The notes under the pieces are model-generated. The model worked only from the letters and a program-made list of their open reading frames with translations. It was not told where the DNA came from and made no database searches. Positions 44,337 to 52,269 of a stretch of 64,000 nucleotides of DNA are shown here, piece after piece (the stretch's first letter is position 1; each line of letters starts with the position of its first letter). Both the position numbers and the translations under genes were made by a program. This stretch comes from Paenibacillus xylanexedens (GTDB lineage: Bacteria; Bacillota; Bacilli; Paenibacillales; Paenibacillaceae): positions 310,001 to 374,000 of the forward strand of contig NZ_CP018620.1 of the NCBI RefSeq assembly GCF_001908275.1. The letters run 5' to 3'.

Positions 44337-44600
44337 TTACTGTTTAGGCAATAACTTCTTAATTTCATCTTCAGAGAGTCCAGATGCTTTAACTATAGCT
44401 GAGAGATCTACGCCAAGTGTGAGTAACTCACGAGCCATTTCTCTCTTGCCTTCAGCCGCTCCTTCAGCTCGTGCGCCTTCAATCATTGATTTTTCGTCAC
44501 TCAATGCTTTCATTCGAGCATCGTAGGCCATTCTGGTGGACGCATCCTGACTCAGAAATTCCAGCGTATCCATCGCCTTTTTCAACATCGGTTCATTCAT
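44337..44600 (-). CDS. Predicted intragenic product: C-terminal domain of Rpn (RpnS-like antitoxin)
   Basis: In frame within the Rpn gene, an ATG at 44600 (codon 193, product starting MNEPMLKKAMDTL) is preceded by GGGAGG at 44609-44614 with an 8-nt gap, a near-ideal Bacillota ribosome-binding site. Translation here gives an 87-residue C-terminal domain. In enteric Rpn genes such short internal products have been reported to bind and block the full-length nuclease. That this holds here is inference, supported by the separate small gene at 38481-38789 that encodes the same domain. Confidence 0.6.
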   Translation of the reverse strand: MNEPMLKKAMDTLEFLSQDASTRMAYDARMKALSDEKSMIEGARAEGAAEGKREMARELLTLGVDLSAIVKASGLSEDEIKKLLPKQ

Positions 44601-45176
44601 GGCCAGCACCTCCCAGTTTGATGTATCTATTCCTTTAAGGAATAATAACCAATTTACGAGTCCGCCTTTTTCCATCGGAACAGAATACTCATCCAATTTG
44701 GTTAGTTCCATCACATGTATTTCGATATCATCCGTCAAACCAATACCTGTATGATCTTCTCGTAAATGAAAAACATTGTGATATCGCTCATTATCCAGAC
44801 AGGAGTAGTTGAGTATATTAATAGTCACGCATTTTTTGAGTAGACTATAGTTTTCACCCTTTTTTATCTGATGAAAGTACATCTCACTCCAATAAAACAA
44901 CGTCCTTTTCTCCATGTTATACGGGTTAAACAGCTGCATTTCAATGTTAATTAGTTTGCCTTCTAACGTCTTTGCTTTAATATCCAGAATGGATTGTTTA
45001 TCCTCTGGACTATCCTTATCTGTATACGTGTTAACCACAGTGATCTCCGTAAGAGGAGATTCGCCGGTCTCTATAAACGTGCTGTTCAGAAAAGCTAACA
45101 AAACATCTTTGTTTTGCTCACTTCCAAAAATGCGTTTGAACACAAAATCTACTCGTGGATCGAGTAATTCCGTCAC
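44337..45176 (-). CDS. Rpn-family PD-(D/E)XK nuclease / recombination-promoting nuclease
   Basis: 279 residues. The N-terminal region has the family opening (LDPRVDFVFKRIFGSEQNKD) and the PD-(D/E)XK core: LDIKAKTLEGKLINIEMQLF carries the Asp and the E-x-Q. YWSEMYFHQIKKGENYSLLK follows. The C-terminal 87 residues form a helical domain ending in a short HTH-like LTLGVDLSAIVKASGLSEDE. The start is a GTG with GGAG 10 nt upstream. An internal ATG at codon 193 has a far better ribosome-binding site and would make the C-terminal domain alone. Rpn proteins are known as DNA nucleases with antiphage and toxic activity. Confidence 0.88.
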   Translation of the reverse strand: MTELLDPRVDFVFKRIFGSEQNKDVLLAFLNSTFIETGESPLTEITVVNTYTDKDSPEDKQSILDIKAKTLEGKLINIEMQLFNPYNMEKRTLFYWSEMYFHQIKKGENYSLLKKCVTINILNYSCLDNERYHNVFHLREDHTGIGLTDDIEIHVMELTKLDEYSVPMEKGGLVNWLLFLKGIDTSNWEVLAMNEPMLKKAMDTLEFLSQDASTRMAYDARMKALSDEKSMIEGARAEGAAEGKREMARELLTLGVDLSAIVKASGLSEDEIKKLLPKQ

Positions 45177-45261
45177 TCAGCATCAGCTCCATTCTCACCA
45201 GCATTATATCATAATTCCCATATAGCCTCAGCTTGATAATGGATCTGCACTTAAATTGCAT

Positions 45262-46158
45262 TTACTCCTCAAATGACAGATTCAGCGGCTCGTCCGACAT
45301 CTCGTACTCTGTCTCCATATGTGTCAGTGGTGTGTTCAGATCAACCTCCTCGAAGCGGAAGCTGTCGACCCACACTTTTCCTTTACCGTTCAAAATAACC
45401 CCAAACGAAATGACCGCACTGCCCTCCGGTACCTCAAGCACAATACTATACTGATTCCATGGCTGCGTACCCGTAATTGGCCGATCATGCATGTTATCAA
45501 ATTGAAGTACATCATGGGCGTTATTATCCACACGCATCCATAATCCGCAGAACGCATCCACATGCTCGGTCTTCACGAATCCCGATAACTTCATCCGCTT
45601 ACCCACATACTTGTCCGCTCTGAACTGTTGCATCATTGTTGCGAACTCGTTAGGCTCCATCGGCGTAACGGCCTTCAAATATCCTGATGCTTTTCCCTGA
45701 TGCACTTCGGCCGGATCAATGCCCATCTCATAATTCTGCGGATGACTTCCGGTTAACATCCAACCTGTAATTGTTGACGTCTGATTCATCTGTAATTCTC
45801 CTCCTCTGGTTCTTCCTTCGAATAATTTCAGATCAAATAATTTGCGAAAACGTCCTGGTGGCATGCCATATAATTTGCGGAATGCGCGGGTGAAGGCTTC
45901 CTGACTCTCAAAGCCACACGCCAGAGCGATGTCCAAAATGCCCGCATCCGTCGATCGGAGGGTCGTGGACGCCAGACTCATCCGACGGTTTCGGATATAA
46001 TCCACCACGGTCATGCCCACCTCATTACGGAAAATTCGATGGTAGTGATATGGCGACAACAACGCCTCGGATGCTACTTCTTCCAGCCCAATCTGCTCAT
46101 GCAGATGAGTCTCAATATAAAACAAACTTTGCTGAATCATTGCACGGTAACGGCTCAA
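45262..46158 (-). CDS. AraC-family transcriptional regulator
   Basis: 298 residues. The N-terminal AraC HTH pair: YIETHLHEQIGLEEVASEAL, SPYHYHRIFRNEVGMTVVDY, ILDIALACGFESQEAFTRAF and YGMPPGRFRK. The C-terminal 170 residues form a predicted beta domain (YVGKRMKLSGFVKTEHVDAF; VWVDSFRFEEVD) resembling carbohydrate-binding modules seen in this AraC subgroup. The TTG start at 46158 has AAGGGGG 11 nt upstream; the ATG at 46140 is an alternative. Target genes are unknown; the MATE pump lies upstream on the same strand behind a terminator. Confidence 0.85.
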   Translation of the reverse strand: MSRYRAMIQQSLFYIETHLHEQIGLEEVASEALLSPYHYHRIFRNEVGMTVVDYIRNRRMSLASTTLRSTDAGILDIALACGFESQEAFTRAFRKLYGMPPGRFRKLFDLKLFEGRTRGGELQMNQTSTITGWMLTGSHPQNYEMGIDPAEVHQGKASGYLKAVTPMEPNEFATMMQQFRADKYVGKRMKLSGFVKTEHVDAFCGLWMRVDNNAHDVLQFDNMHDRPITGTQPWNQYSIVLEVPEGSAVISFGVILNGKGKVWVDSFRFEEVDLNTPLTHMETEYEMSDEPLNLSFEE

Positions 46159-46263
46159 CTGAGGTAAAGCCCCCTTCCATATCCTTACTATACGTGAATG
46201 GTGTAACCGCCGTTTTGATCATTTTTGCTATCTTTATTTCTGCTTACCTCTGCCGGAGATGCA

Positions 46264-46312
46264 AAAAGAGCCAATCACGGATTGAATCCTTTCCGTAATT
46301 GACTCTTCTGGG
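46264..46312 (-). terminator. Terminator of the MATE gene
   Basis: AGAGCCAATCACGGA and TCCGTAATTGACTCT form a 15-bp stem with two wobble pairs; on the minus strand it is followed by TTTTTGC. Confidence 0.8.
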
Positions 46313-46393
46313 AAACTGCTGCCCTGTGGCTACTGTAGAGCCACTTCATTGATCTACAGCAGGTTCATTTATATCTTTGCACAACATTCTTCG

Positions 46394-47803
46394 TCAGACA
46401 GCCGGTACCGGCTGTGCACCAACCTCTTCATCATCATGCTCCACCAATTCATGTTTCTCCCAGGCTCTACTCTTCCAGCGGAAGTACATAATAACCGCGC
46501 GGGTCCACTCATCCGCCGCAATGGCAAGCCACACACCAGCGAGCCCCAGATGAAGCTTGAATATGAGCAGATATCCGAGTGGCAGACTCATGCAGACCAT
46601 GGAGATCAGCCCCATGTATACCGGGAACTTTGCATCCCCTGCCGCACGCAGGGAACCAATGATAACAATATTGCAGGTACGTCCGGTTTCGAGCAAAAGA
46701 CTGAGCAAAATTACCTGAGCCCCCAGCTTGATAATTTCCGGATTATCCGTAAATATGCTCATCAGAGGCACACGGAAAAAAATGATGATTACATCAATGA
46801 TAACCGTGGCCAGAAGGGCCCATTTTACACTGTCAAAAACACGTTTGTACGCATCATCCTTGCGCCGCGCACCTACAAGCCGGCCTACAATGATCGATGT
46901 CCCCATACCAATCGCCATGCTGAACAAGTAGATATAGCTGGAGATATTACCCGCATACTGCTTGGTTGCCATGGCTTCTGCGCCCAGATAGGTCACATAC
47001 AGCGTGAACACGAGCTGGCAGGAATGATATACCATGGACTCCATCGCAGACGGAATGCCAATCCGCAGAATTTTGCCAATGAATTTCTTGGACAACTTAA
47101 TGTAGTATTCAAAATCCACCCGTACCTCGCTCACACGATACAACAACCAGAAGAAGATCAGCAGGCAGATAAACCGGCTTCCCACCGTAGAGATTGCTGC
47201 CCCTTCCACTCCAAGCTTCGGAAGGCCGAAGTGTCCAAAGATCAATGCATAGTTACCAACAACGTGAATCACGTTCATGAATACAGCGACATACATCGTT
47301 TCTTTGGTATAACCATGTGTACGAATCGTCGCAGCCAGCGCATTAATGAGCGCCTGAAGGAAGATACCGCCACCAACGATATTTATATACGAACGGGCAA
47401 AATCATAAATTTCGCCTTGAATGTTCAGGAGTGATAACAAATGTCCTCCGAACAGAAGGAAGATTCCGCTCAGGACCAGACCTACGATAAGATTCAGTGT
47501 GATCGCATTACCTGTAACCTGTGCTGCTTCACTTAACTTTTTCGATCCGATATATTGTGCCACTACAATCGCAGCACCATGTCCAATGACTTCCAATACA
47601 AGGATAGCGATAGAAATAATCTGATTGGCTGCTCCAACGCCAGAGACCGCATTATCGGATACCGAGCTGAGCATGAGCGTATCCACGCTCCCCATCAACA
47701 TAAATAAGAAGAGTTCCAGGAAAATAGGCCATGTAAGTCGAATCAGATTCAGATCCTTGGCATCAGAACGAAGGGACTCTTTGGTTGAGGATATTGCTGT
47801 CAT
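46394..47803 (-). CDS. MATE-family efflux transporter
   Basis: A 469-residue membrane protein with about twelve helices. Typical MATE segments are LIRLTWPIFLELFLFMLMGS, VDTLMLSSVSDNAVSGVGAA and MGTSIIVGRLVGARRKDDAY. It exports drugs or other cations in exchange for Na+ or H+. The C-terminus has a short acidic tail (VEHDDEEVGAQPVPAV). It stands alone in its transcription unit. Confidence 0.9.
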   Translation of the reverse strand: MTAISSTKESLRSDAKDLNLIRLTWPIFLELFLFMLMGSVDTLMLSSVSDNAVSGVGAANQIISIAILVLEVIGHGAAIVVAQYIGSKKLSEAAQVTGNAITLNLIVGLVLSGIFLLFGGHLLSLLNIQGEIYDFARSYINIVGGGIFLQALINALAATIRTHGYTKETMYVAVFMNVIHVVGNYALIFGHFGLPKLGVEGAAISTVGSRFICLLIFFWLLYRVSEVRVDFEYYIKLSKKFIGKILRIGIPSAMESMVYHSCQLVFTLYVTYLGAEAMATKQYAGNISSYIYLFSMAIGMGTSIIVGRLVGARRKDDAYKRVFDSVKWALLATVIIDVIIIFFRVPLMSIFTDNPEIIKLGAQVILLSLLLETGRTCNIVIIGSLRAAGDAKFPVYMGLISMVCMSLPLGYLLIFKLHLGLAGVWLAIAADEWTRAVIMYFRWKSRAWEKHELVEHDDEEVGAQPVPAV

Positions 47804-47975
47804 TTTCTCACCTTTCCCATGTGGGCTTTAATTCTTAGGGTATGTTAGCACAGGTGGTTTGAAAATGCAGTAGTTTTGCGAAAATAGTTGAAAGTTTTTT
47901 GCAATTCCATAAATAGGTATTTTCAGCGTTTTCATCAAGCTCCGTGTCTGTACACCTGCCAGAGGTTTTAGAAGA

Positions 47976-48027
47976 CAAAAAAGGCCCCTCCCAACTCGCT
48001 TTTAAGCAAGTAATGGAAGGGCCTTAA
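47976..48027 (-). terminator. Terminator of the downstream CUT1 operon
   Basis: AAGGCCCCTCCC pairs with GGAAGGGCCTT around a 20-nt loop; on the minus strand a run of T follows. It lies just past the stop of the permease gene ending at 48041. Confidence 0.8.
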
Positions 48028-48040
48028 GACCCTCAGCCTT

Positions 48041-48928
48041 TTAACCTTTAACAGAACCCGCAGCAATTCCCTCCACGATTCGATTACTCAGGATGAGAAA
48101 TGCAATCAGGATCGGCAAAATACTAATCATTAGCGTCGCACCAATGGCTCCCCAATCTGTTGTATATTGACCGATAAAGTTCTGTACCCCAACAGTTAAG
48201 GTCTTGTACGAATCTGTACTGATGAACGTATTAACAAAGATGAACTCATTCCAGTTATAGATCATGTTGATGATGGCCGTTGTGGAAATGACCGAAGACG
48301 TCATCGGCAGCACAATCCGAAAGAAAATCCGATGCACGGAGCAGCCATCCATCACTGCGGCTTCTTCCACTTCACGGGGAAGCGCGTAGTAGAATCCCAG
48401 TAGTATCATAATGGTAATTGGCATATTAAAGGCAATGTAAGACAGGATGACTGACAAAGGATGATCTGTGAGATGAAGCTTTAGGAACAAGCTGAACAGC
48501 GGGATCAACGTGGAGTGTACAGGGATCATCAGACCCACCATAAATAGCCCCAGCACCAGCGAACGACCCTTCCAGCGCATACGTGTAATGGCAAAGGTCA
48601 CCAGACTGGCAAACAGCACGGTGACCACCACCGAGACCACCGTAATCCATACACTGTTGAAGAAGTACAAGCTGATATTTCCCTCTGTCCATACCTTGAC
48701 ATAGTTTTCCCAACGCGGGGTAGCAGGAAGGGAAAAAGGCGCCATGTCGAATACTTCCTGATTATTTTTAAGCGAGAACAACAGCAGCCATACCAAGGGT
48801 AAAATTTGCAGCAAAGCTACCAGGGACAATAGGAAATACAGCAGAATATATCCGAATCTCCTTAACCATGCCGAACCTCGGCCTGTCCCCGGGTAAGTTG
48901 GCAATCTAACGGCCGTATCCGTCTTCAC
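48041..48928 (-). CDS. CUT1 sugar ABC transporter permease (MalG/AraQ type)
   Basis: A 295-residue permease with six helices. The EAA loop reads EEAAVMDGCSVHRIFFRI, and the tail SNRIVEGIAAGSVKG is typical. It starts at GTG with AAAGGAGG 9 nt upstream. It is separated from the partner permease gene by a 166-bp palindromic element that occupies almost all of the intergenic space. Confidence 0.92.
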   Translation of the reverse strand: MKTDTAVRLPTYPGTGRGSAWLRRFGYILLYFLLSLVALLQILPLVWLLLFSLKNNQEVFDMAPFSLPATPRWENYVKVWTEGNISLYFFNSVWITVVSVVVTVLFASLVTFAITRMRWKGRSLVLGLFMVGLMIPVHSTLIPLFSLFLKLHLTDHPLSVILSYIAFNMPITIMILLGFYYALPREVEEAAVMDGCSVHRIFFRIVLPMTSSVISTTAIINMIYNWNEFIFVNTFISTDSYKTLTVGVQNFIGQYTTDWGAIGATLMISILPILIAFLILSNRIVEGIAAGSVKG

Positions 48929-48952
48929 CGGGATGTACCTCCTTTCATTTCA

Positions 48953-49118
48953 CTAGGGCGTGTCTGGAAACTCCGAAGGTGGCAGATTTTGCCGAATTTT
49001 CGTTCCAAGCAAGGAAATTTTCCGCAGGCGTGCCGGGGCACGTCAAGGGAAAGTGACGCAGCAGGGGGCGAAAAGGCGGTAAAAGATGCACTTCAGCGAG
49101 TTTTCAGACACGAACTAG
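48953..49118. repeat. 166-bp palindromic (MITE-like) element inside the ABC transporter operon
   Basis: The outer ends CTAG, then CGTGTCTGGAAACTC, face the inverted CGAGTTTTCAGACACG followed by CTAG on the other side. Inside, GGCAGATTTTGCCGAATTTTCG pairs loosely with the segment at 49060-49090. A GTGCC-GGGGCAC hairpin lies at the centre. It begins 9 bp from one gene's ribosome-binding site and ends 2 bp before the other gene's stop, so the operon mRNA must contain the whole folded element. Confidence 0.75.
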
Positions 49119-49120
49119 CG

Positions 49121-50002
49121 TCAGGAATACTGGATCGTATCTTTGGATGCCGTCGCTTTACGAAGCAGCCAGGTAACCAGCAGACAGATCAAGAGTAGGA
49201 AGAACCCTACAGCACTACCGTAACCAAAGTCGAAGCTACGGAACGCCTGACGATACATATAGGAGGCCATCACTTCGCTGGAGCCGTTCGGTCCGCCATC
49301 GGTCATCACGTAGATGAGATCAAAATACTTTAGTGAGCCTACCACAGCCAGTACAACGGTCACCTTGATGACTTCAGTAATTAGCGGCAGCTTGATTCGA
49401 AAAGCGATCTGCCAAGGGCTTGCCCCATCAATCCGGGCTGCTTCCACCAGAGATTCCGGAATATTTTTGAGGGCCGCATAATAGATCAAAATATAGAAGC
49501 CTGCATACTGCCATAGAATCGGTACGAACAGTGCATACAGCACCAGTGATGGCTCCGCCAGCCAGGCTGGCGGATTGCTGAAGCCAATCGCTTCCAGAAA
49601 GGTGTTCAGCACACCATTGCTTGGATGGTAGATCTTGAGCCATAACTGAGCGATCGCGACCGAAGACAGCAGCATCGGGATCAAATATATTTTACGGAAC
49701 AGATTGGCCCCCTTGATCTTGCCTGACAGCACCAAAGCGATCATCAGATAACCGATCAGACTCAGCGCAGAGAACAAAGCAAGCAAAAAGGTATGATTCG
49801 CACTCTGCCAGAATGTTCCGTCTTGAAGAAGTCTGGCGTAATTATCCAATCCAATAAAGGTCATTGCACCGATCCCGTCCCATTGCATCAACCCATAATA
49901 CCCGGTGAGCACGATCGGGATGTACACCAAGACCAGCAGCAGAAGCAGTGCAGGAAGCACGTACAACGCAGCAACGAGACGGTTGGACATGACTTTGTCC
50001 AT
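49121..50002 (-). CDS. CUT1 sugar ABC transporter permease (MalF/UgpA type)
   Basis: A 293-residue permease with six helices. The EAA loop reads LVEAARIDGASPWQIAFRI, and the first helix is VAALYVLPALLLLLVLVYIP. GGGAGG lies 8 nt before the ATG at 50002. It is encoded 38 nt after the binding protein. Its stop codon is nearly touching the palindromic element. Confidence 0.92.
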   Translation of the reverse strand: MDKVMSNRLVAALYVLPALLLLLVLVYIPIVLTGYYGLMQWDGIGAMTFIGLDNYARLLQDGTFWQSANHTFLLALFSALSLIGYLMIALVLSGKIKGANLFRKIYLIPMLLSSVAIAQLWLKIYHPSNGVLNTFLEAIGFSNPPAWLAEPSLVLYALFVPILWQYAGFYILIYYAALKNIPESLVEAARIDGASPWQIAFRIKLPLITEVIKVTVVLAVVGSLKYFDLIYVMTDGGPNGSSEVMASYMYRQAFRSFDFGYGSAVGFFLLLICLLVTWLLRKATASKDTIQYS

Positions 50003-50040
50003 CACATTATCCTCCCTTCAAGCGTTCAAACGTGTGTACG

Positions 50041-51360
50041 TCAATTGCCTTTATCAATTGCAGCCTGATGATTCTTCACAAAGTCCTCCGGTGTTACCGC
50101 TTTGCCAAACAATGCCTGAATCATGTCCAGATGTGCCTGAGCGGCTGCCGGTTTCATCTGTACGTCTGCAAAGAGCGTAAGGCTGCTGGCCTGATTCAAT
50201 TCGTTCAGCAGGTCAATATAGAGCTGTGGCAACTGTACTGCCGCCGTATCCACTTTGGTAGCCGGGATGACGCCTGCTTCAGTTACCGAACTTTCACCCC
50301 ATTTTTCCACAAAGTATTGCACAAACTTCTGCGCTTCTTCCTTCACTTTGGAGTTCTGGGCCACGAACAACCCTACACCTGGACCACCTACCCAGCTATT
50401 AATATCGCTCTTGCCATCTTCCATTGTTGGGAATTTGAAAAATCCAATCTTGTCTTTGAATTCCTGCGGGATGTCCGGGTTAGTCGTGAAGTTTGGCAGT
50501 TCCCAGGTACCCATCAGATACATAGCAGCTTTTTCGTTCATGAATTCGGATTTGCCCTCATCGTTAGACAACCCGTTAAAGCCTTTGTTGAAAGCATTCA
50601 TATCCACCAGTTTTTGTACCTCGGCAGCAGCTTGAGTCAGCGCAGGGTCGTCAAACTTGCCAGAGCCATTGATGGCCTTTTCCAGTGCATCTCCACCTAA
50701 CCGATTCGCCAGATACATATACCAGAGTGAGCCGGTCCAGCGGTCTTTATTGCCCAGTGCGATCGGCACCTCACCGTTCTCTGTCAGTGTCTTCAGCACA
50801 CTCAGGAATTCATCATACGTTGCTGGCGGCTGCAAGTTATATTTTGCAAAAATGGCTTTGTTATAATAAATGGGGGAGATATTCAACTCGATTGGTAGCG
50901 CATATGTTTTACCGTCTATCGCATAAGCTTCTGTTGTTCCGGCTATGAATTTGTCGCCCAGCGAGTCGCTCAGAAGATCATCGACCGGTGCGAACAGGTT
51001 CCCCTTCACATAAGGCTCCAGAAATCCAGCAGCCCAAGTTACACCCACATCGGGAAGTTCATTGGATGCAGACAGGATTTTCAATTTGTTCTTATATTGT
51101 TCATTCTCTAGCACTTCCTGCTTAATGGTTACATTCGGATGATCCGTTTGATACTGCTTGATGATATCGTTGACCAGTTTGTTTTGCTGTGCGGAACTGC
51201 CTGCTGGCCAGAGGTGCATAAATTTGAGGGTTACTTTCCCATCTGTGCCGTTGCTGCCTGTTTCACCCTCTTCATCCGAACTTGAACTGTTACATCCGGA
51301 TAAAATTACGGCGAGAACCAGCGTCCATGACAGAAGAATGGCCATCGTCTTTTTGCTCAT
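50041..51360 (-). CDS. Sugar ABC transporter substrate-binding lipoprotein
   Basis: 439 residues. The signal peptide ILLSWTLVLAVILSGCNSS has lipobox LSGC. The mature domain is family 1 (KFMHLWPAGSSAQQNKLVND; YNKAIFAKYNLQPPATYDEF; EKAAMYLMGTWELPNF). The frame is open to 51429, but the ATG at 51360 has AAGGGG 8 nt upstream and starts the signal peptide. The YesN/YesM-type genes lie directly upstream on the same strand. A cre-like site overlaps its likely promoter. Confidence 0.93.
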   Translation of the reverse strand: MSKKTMAILLSWTLVLAVILSGCNSSSSDEEGETGSNGTDGKVTLKFMHLWPAGSSAQQNKLVNDIIKQYQTDHPNVTIKQEVLENEQYKNKLKILSASNELPDVGVTWAAGFLEPYVKGNLFAPVDDLLSDSLGDKFIAGTTEAYAIDGKTYALPIELNISPIYYNKAIFAKYNLQPPATYDEFLSVLKTLTENGEVPIALGNKDRWTGSLWYMYLANRLGGDALEKAINGSGKFDDPALTQAAAEVQKLVDMNAFNKGFNGLSNDEGKSEFMNEKAAMYLMGTWELPNFTTNPDIPQEFKDKIGFFKFPTMEDGKSDINSWVGGPGVGLFVAQNSKVKEEAQKFVQYFVEKWGESSVTEAGVIPATKVDTAAVQLPQLYIDLLNELNQASSLTLFADVQMKPAAAQAHLDMIQALFGKAVTPEDFVKNHQAAIDKGN

Positions 51361-51390
51361 TATTCCAACCCCCTTGGTTTTATCGGTTAA

Positions 51391-51404
51391 TGTAACCGCT
51401 TTAA
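51391..51404 (-). promoter_or_regulatory. cre-like site (CcpA) at the binding-protein promoter
   Basis: Read on the minus strand, TTAAAGCGGTTACA matches the cre consensus TGWAANCGNTNWCA at 13 of 14 positions. A TACAAT hexamer at 51409-51414 is a likely -10, so the site covers the start of transcription. That is a position for carbon catabolite repression by CcpA. Confidence 0.6.
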
Positions 51405-51474
51405 CCAAATTGTAGCACGCGCCTATCACACCTATAAGACCAGAACAATTTGGAAAAACTCCACTTTTTTGAGG

Positions 51475-52269
51475 TTATTTGTTACTTCGTTCAGATAGGG
51501 AATGCCGATATTTGCTTGGACTTAGCCCCTCAAGACTTTTAAATACTGTGATAAAATACTTATCCGTCTGATAACCCACCTGTTCAGCAATCTCCGAGAT
51601 TGGCATCGTTGTCTGCACAAGCAACTCCTTCGCGCGCTGAATGCGTTTGCGGGTAAGATATTCACTAAAATTGATGCCGATCTGTTCCTTGAACAATACG
51701 CTGAAGTAACTGGAGTTGAGATGGAGTAGATCAGCAATTTCACGCATGGTCACATGTTCACCCAGATGAGCATCCACATAGGTCAAAGCTTCACTGATCT
51801 GGCTATTGAGCCTTTGTTCTCCGCGCTCCTTAACATCCAGCAGCTTGGGGTCAACCATTTCTTGCATCGTTTGAATACGTCTCTGTTGTTCGCTGAACTT
51901 TAGGGCTTTTTCGACGGTCTGCAGCAATTGTTCCTTATCAATCGGTTTCAACATATACTCCACAACACCCAGCTTAATGGCCTGCTGGGCGTATTGAAAA
52001 TCGGCATGCCCCGACATAATCAGGACAACAGGCTTGTTCGAAAAATGTTGAATGGCTTCAATCAGAGACAAGCCAGAGAATTCCGGCATGCGAACATCCG
52101 TTATTAACAGATCTGCCGGCTTTTTCTTGAGCCATTCCACAGCCTCGACGCCACTTTCTGCAGTCTGAATGTGATTTCTCCCTGCCGACCATCCTTCCAG
52201 TGTTTTGCGAATACCCTCTCTTGTACGCGGCTCATCATCCACGATAAGAATTGTTTTGTCATGAATCAT
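51475..52269 (-). CDS. YesN-type response regulator (receiver + AraC output)
   Basis: 264 residues. The receiver domain has ILIVDDEPRTREGIRKTLE, the phospho-Asp in LLITDVRMPEFSG and Lys in YMLKPIDKEQLL. The AraC output has ALTYVDAHLGEHVTMREIAD, NSSYFSVLFKEQIGINFSEY and ISEIAEQVGYQTDKYFITVF. The ATG at 52269 has GGAGG 6 nt upstream, and the gene overlaps the kinase gene end by 11 nt. It probably activates the neighbouring sugar transporter genes. Confidence 0.93.
   Translation of the reverse strand: MIHDKTILIVDDEPRTREGIRKTLEGWSAGRNHIQTAESGVEAVEWLKKKPADLLITDVRMPEFSGLSLIEAIQHFSNKPVVLIMSGHADFQYAQQAIKLGVVEYMLKPIDKEQLLQTVEKALKFSEQQRRIQTMQEMVDPKLLDVKERGEQRLNSQISEALTYVDAHLGEHVTMREIADLLHLNSSYFSVLFKEQIGINFSEYLTRKRIQRAKELLVQTTMPISEIAEQVGYQTDKYFITVFKSLEGLSPSKYRHSLSERSNK

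Noticed and set aside
46349..47434. A 361-residue plus-strand frame opposite the MATE gene
   Set aside because: It is antisense to a clear transporter, lacks a start site and is rich in His, Asn and Arg as shadows often are.
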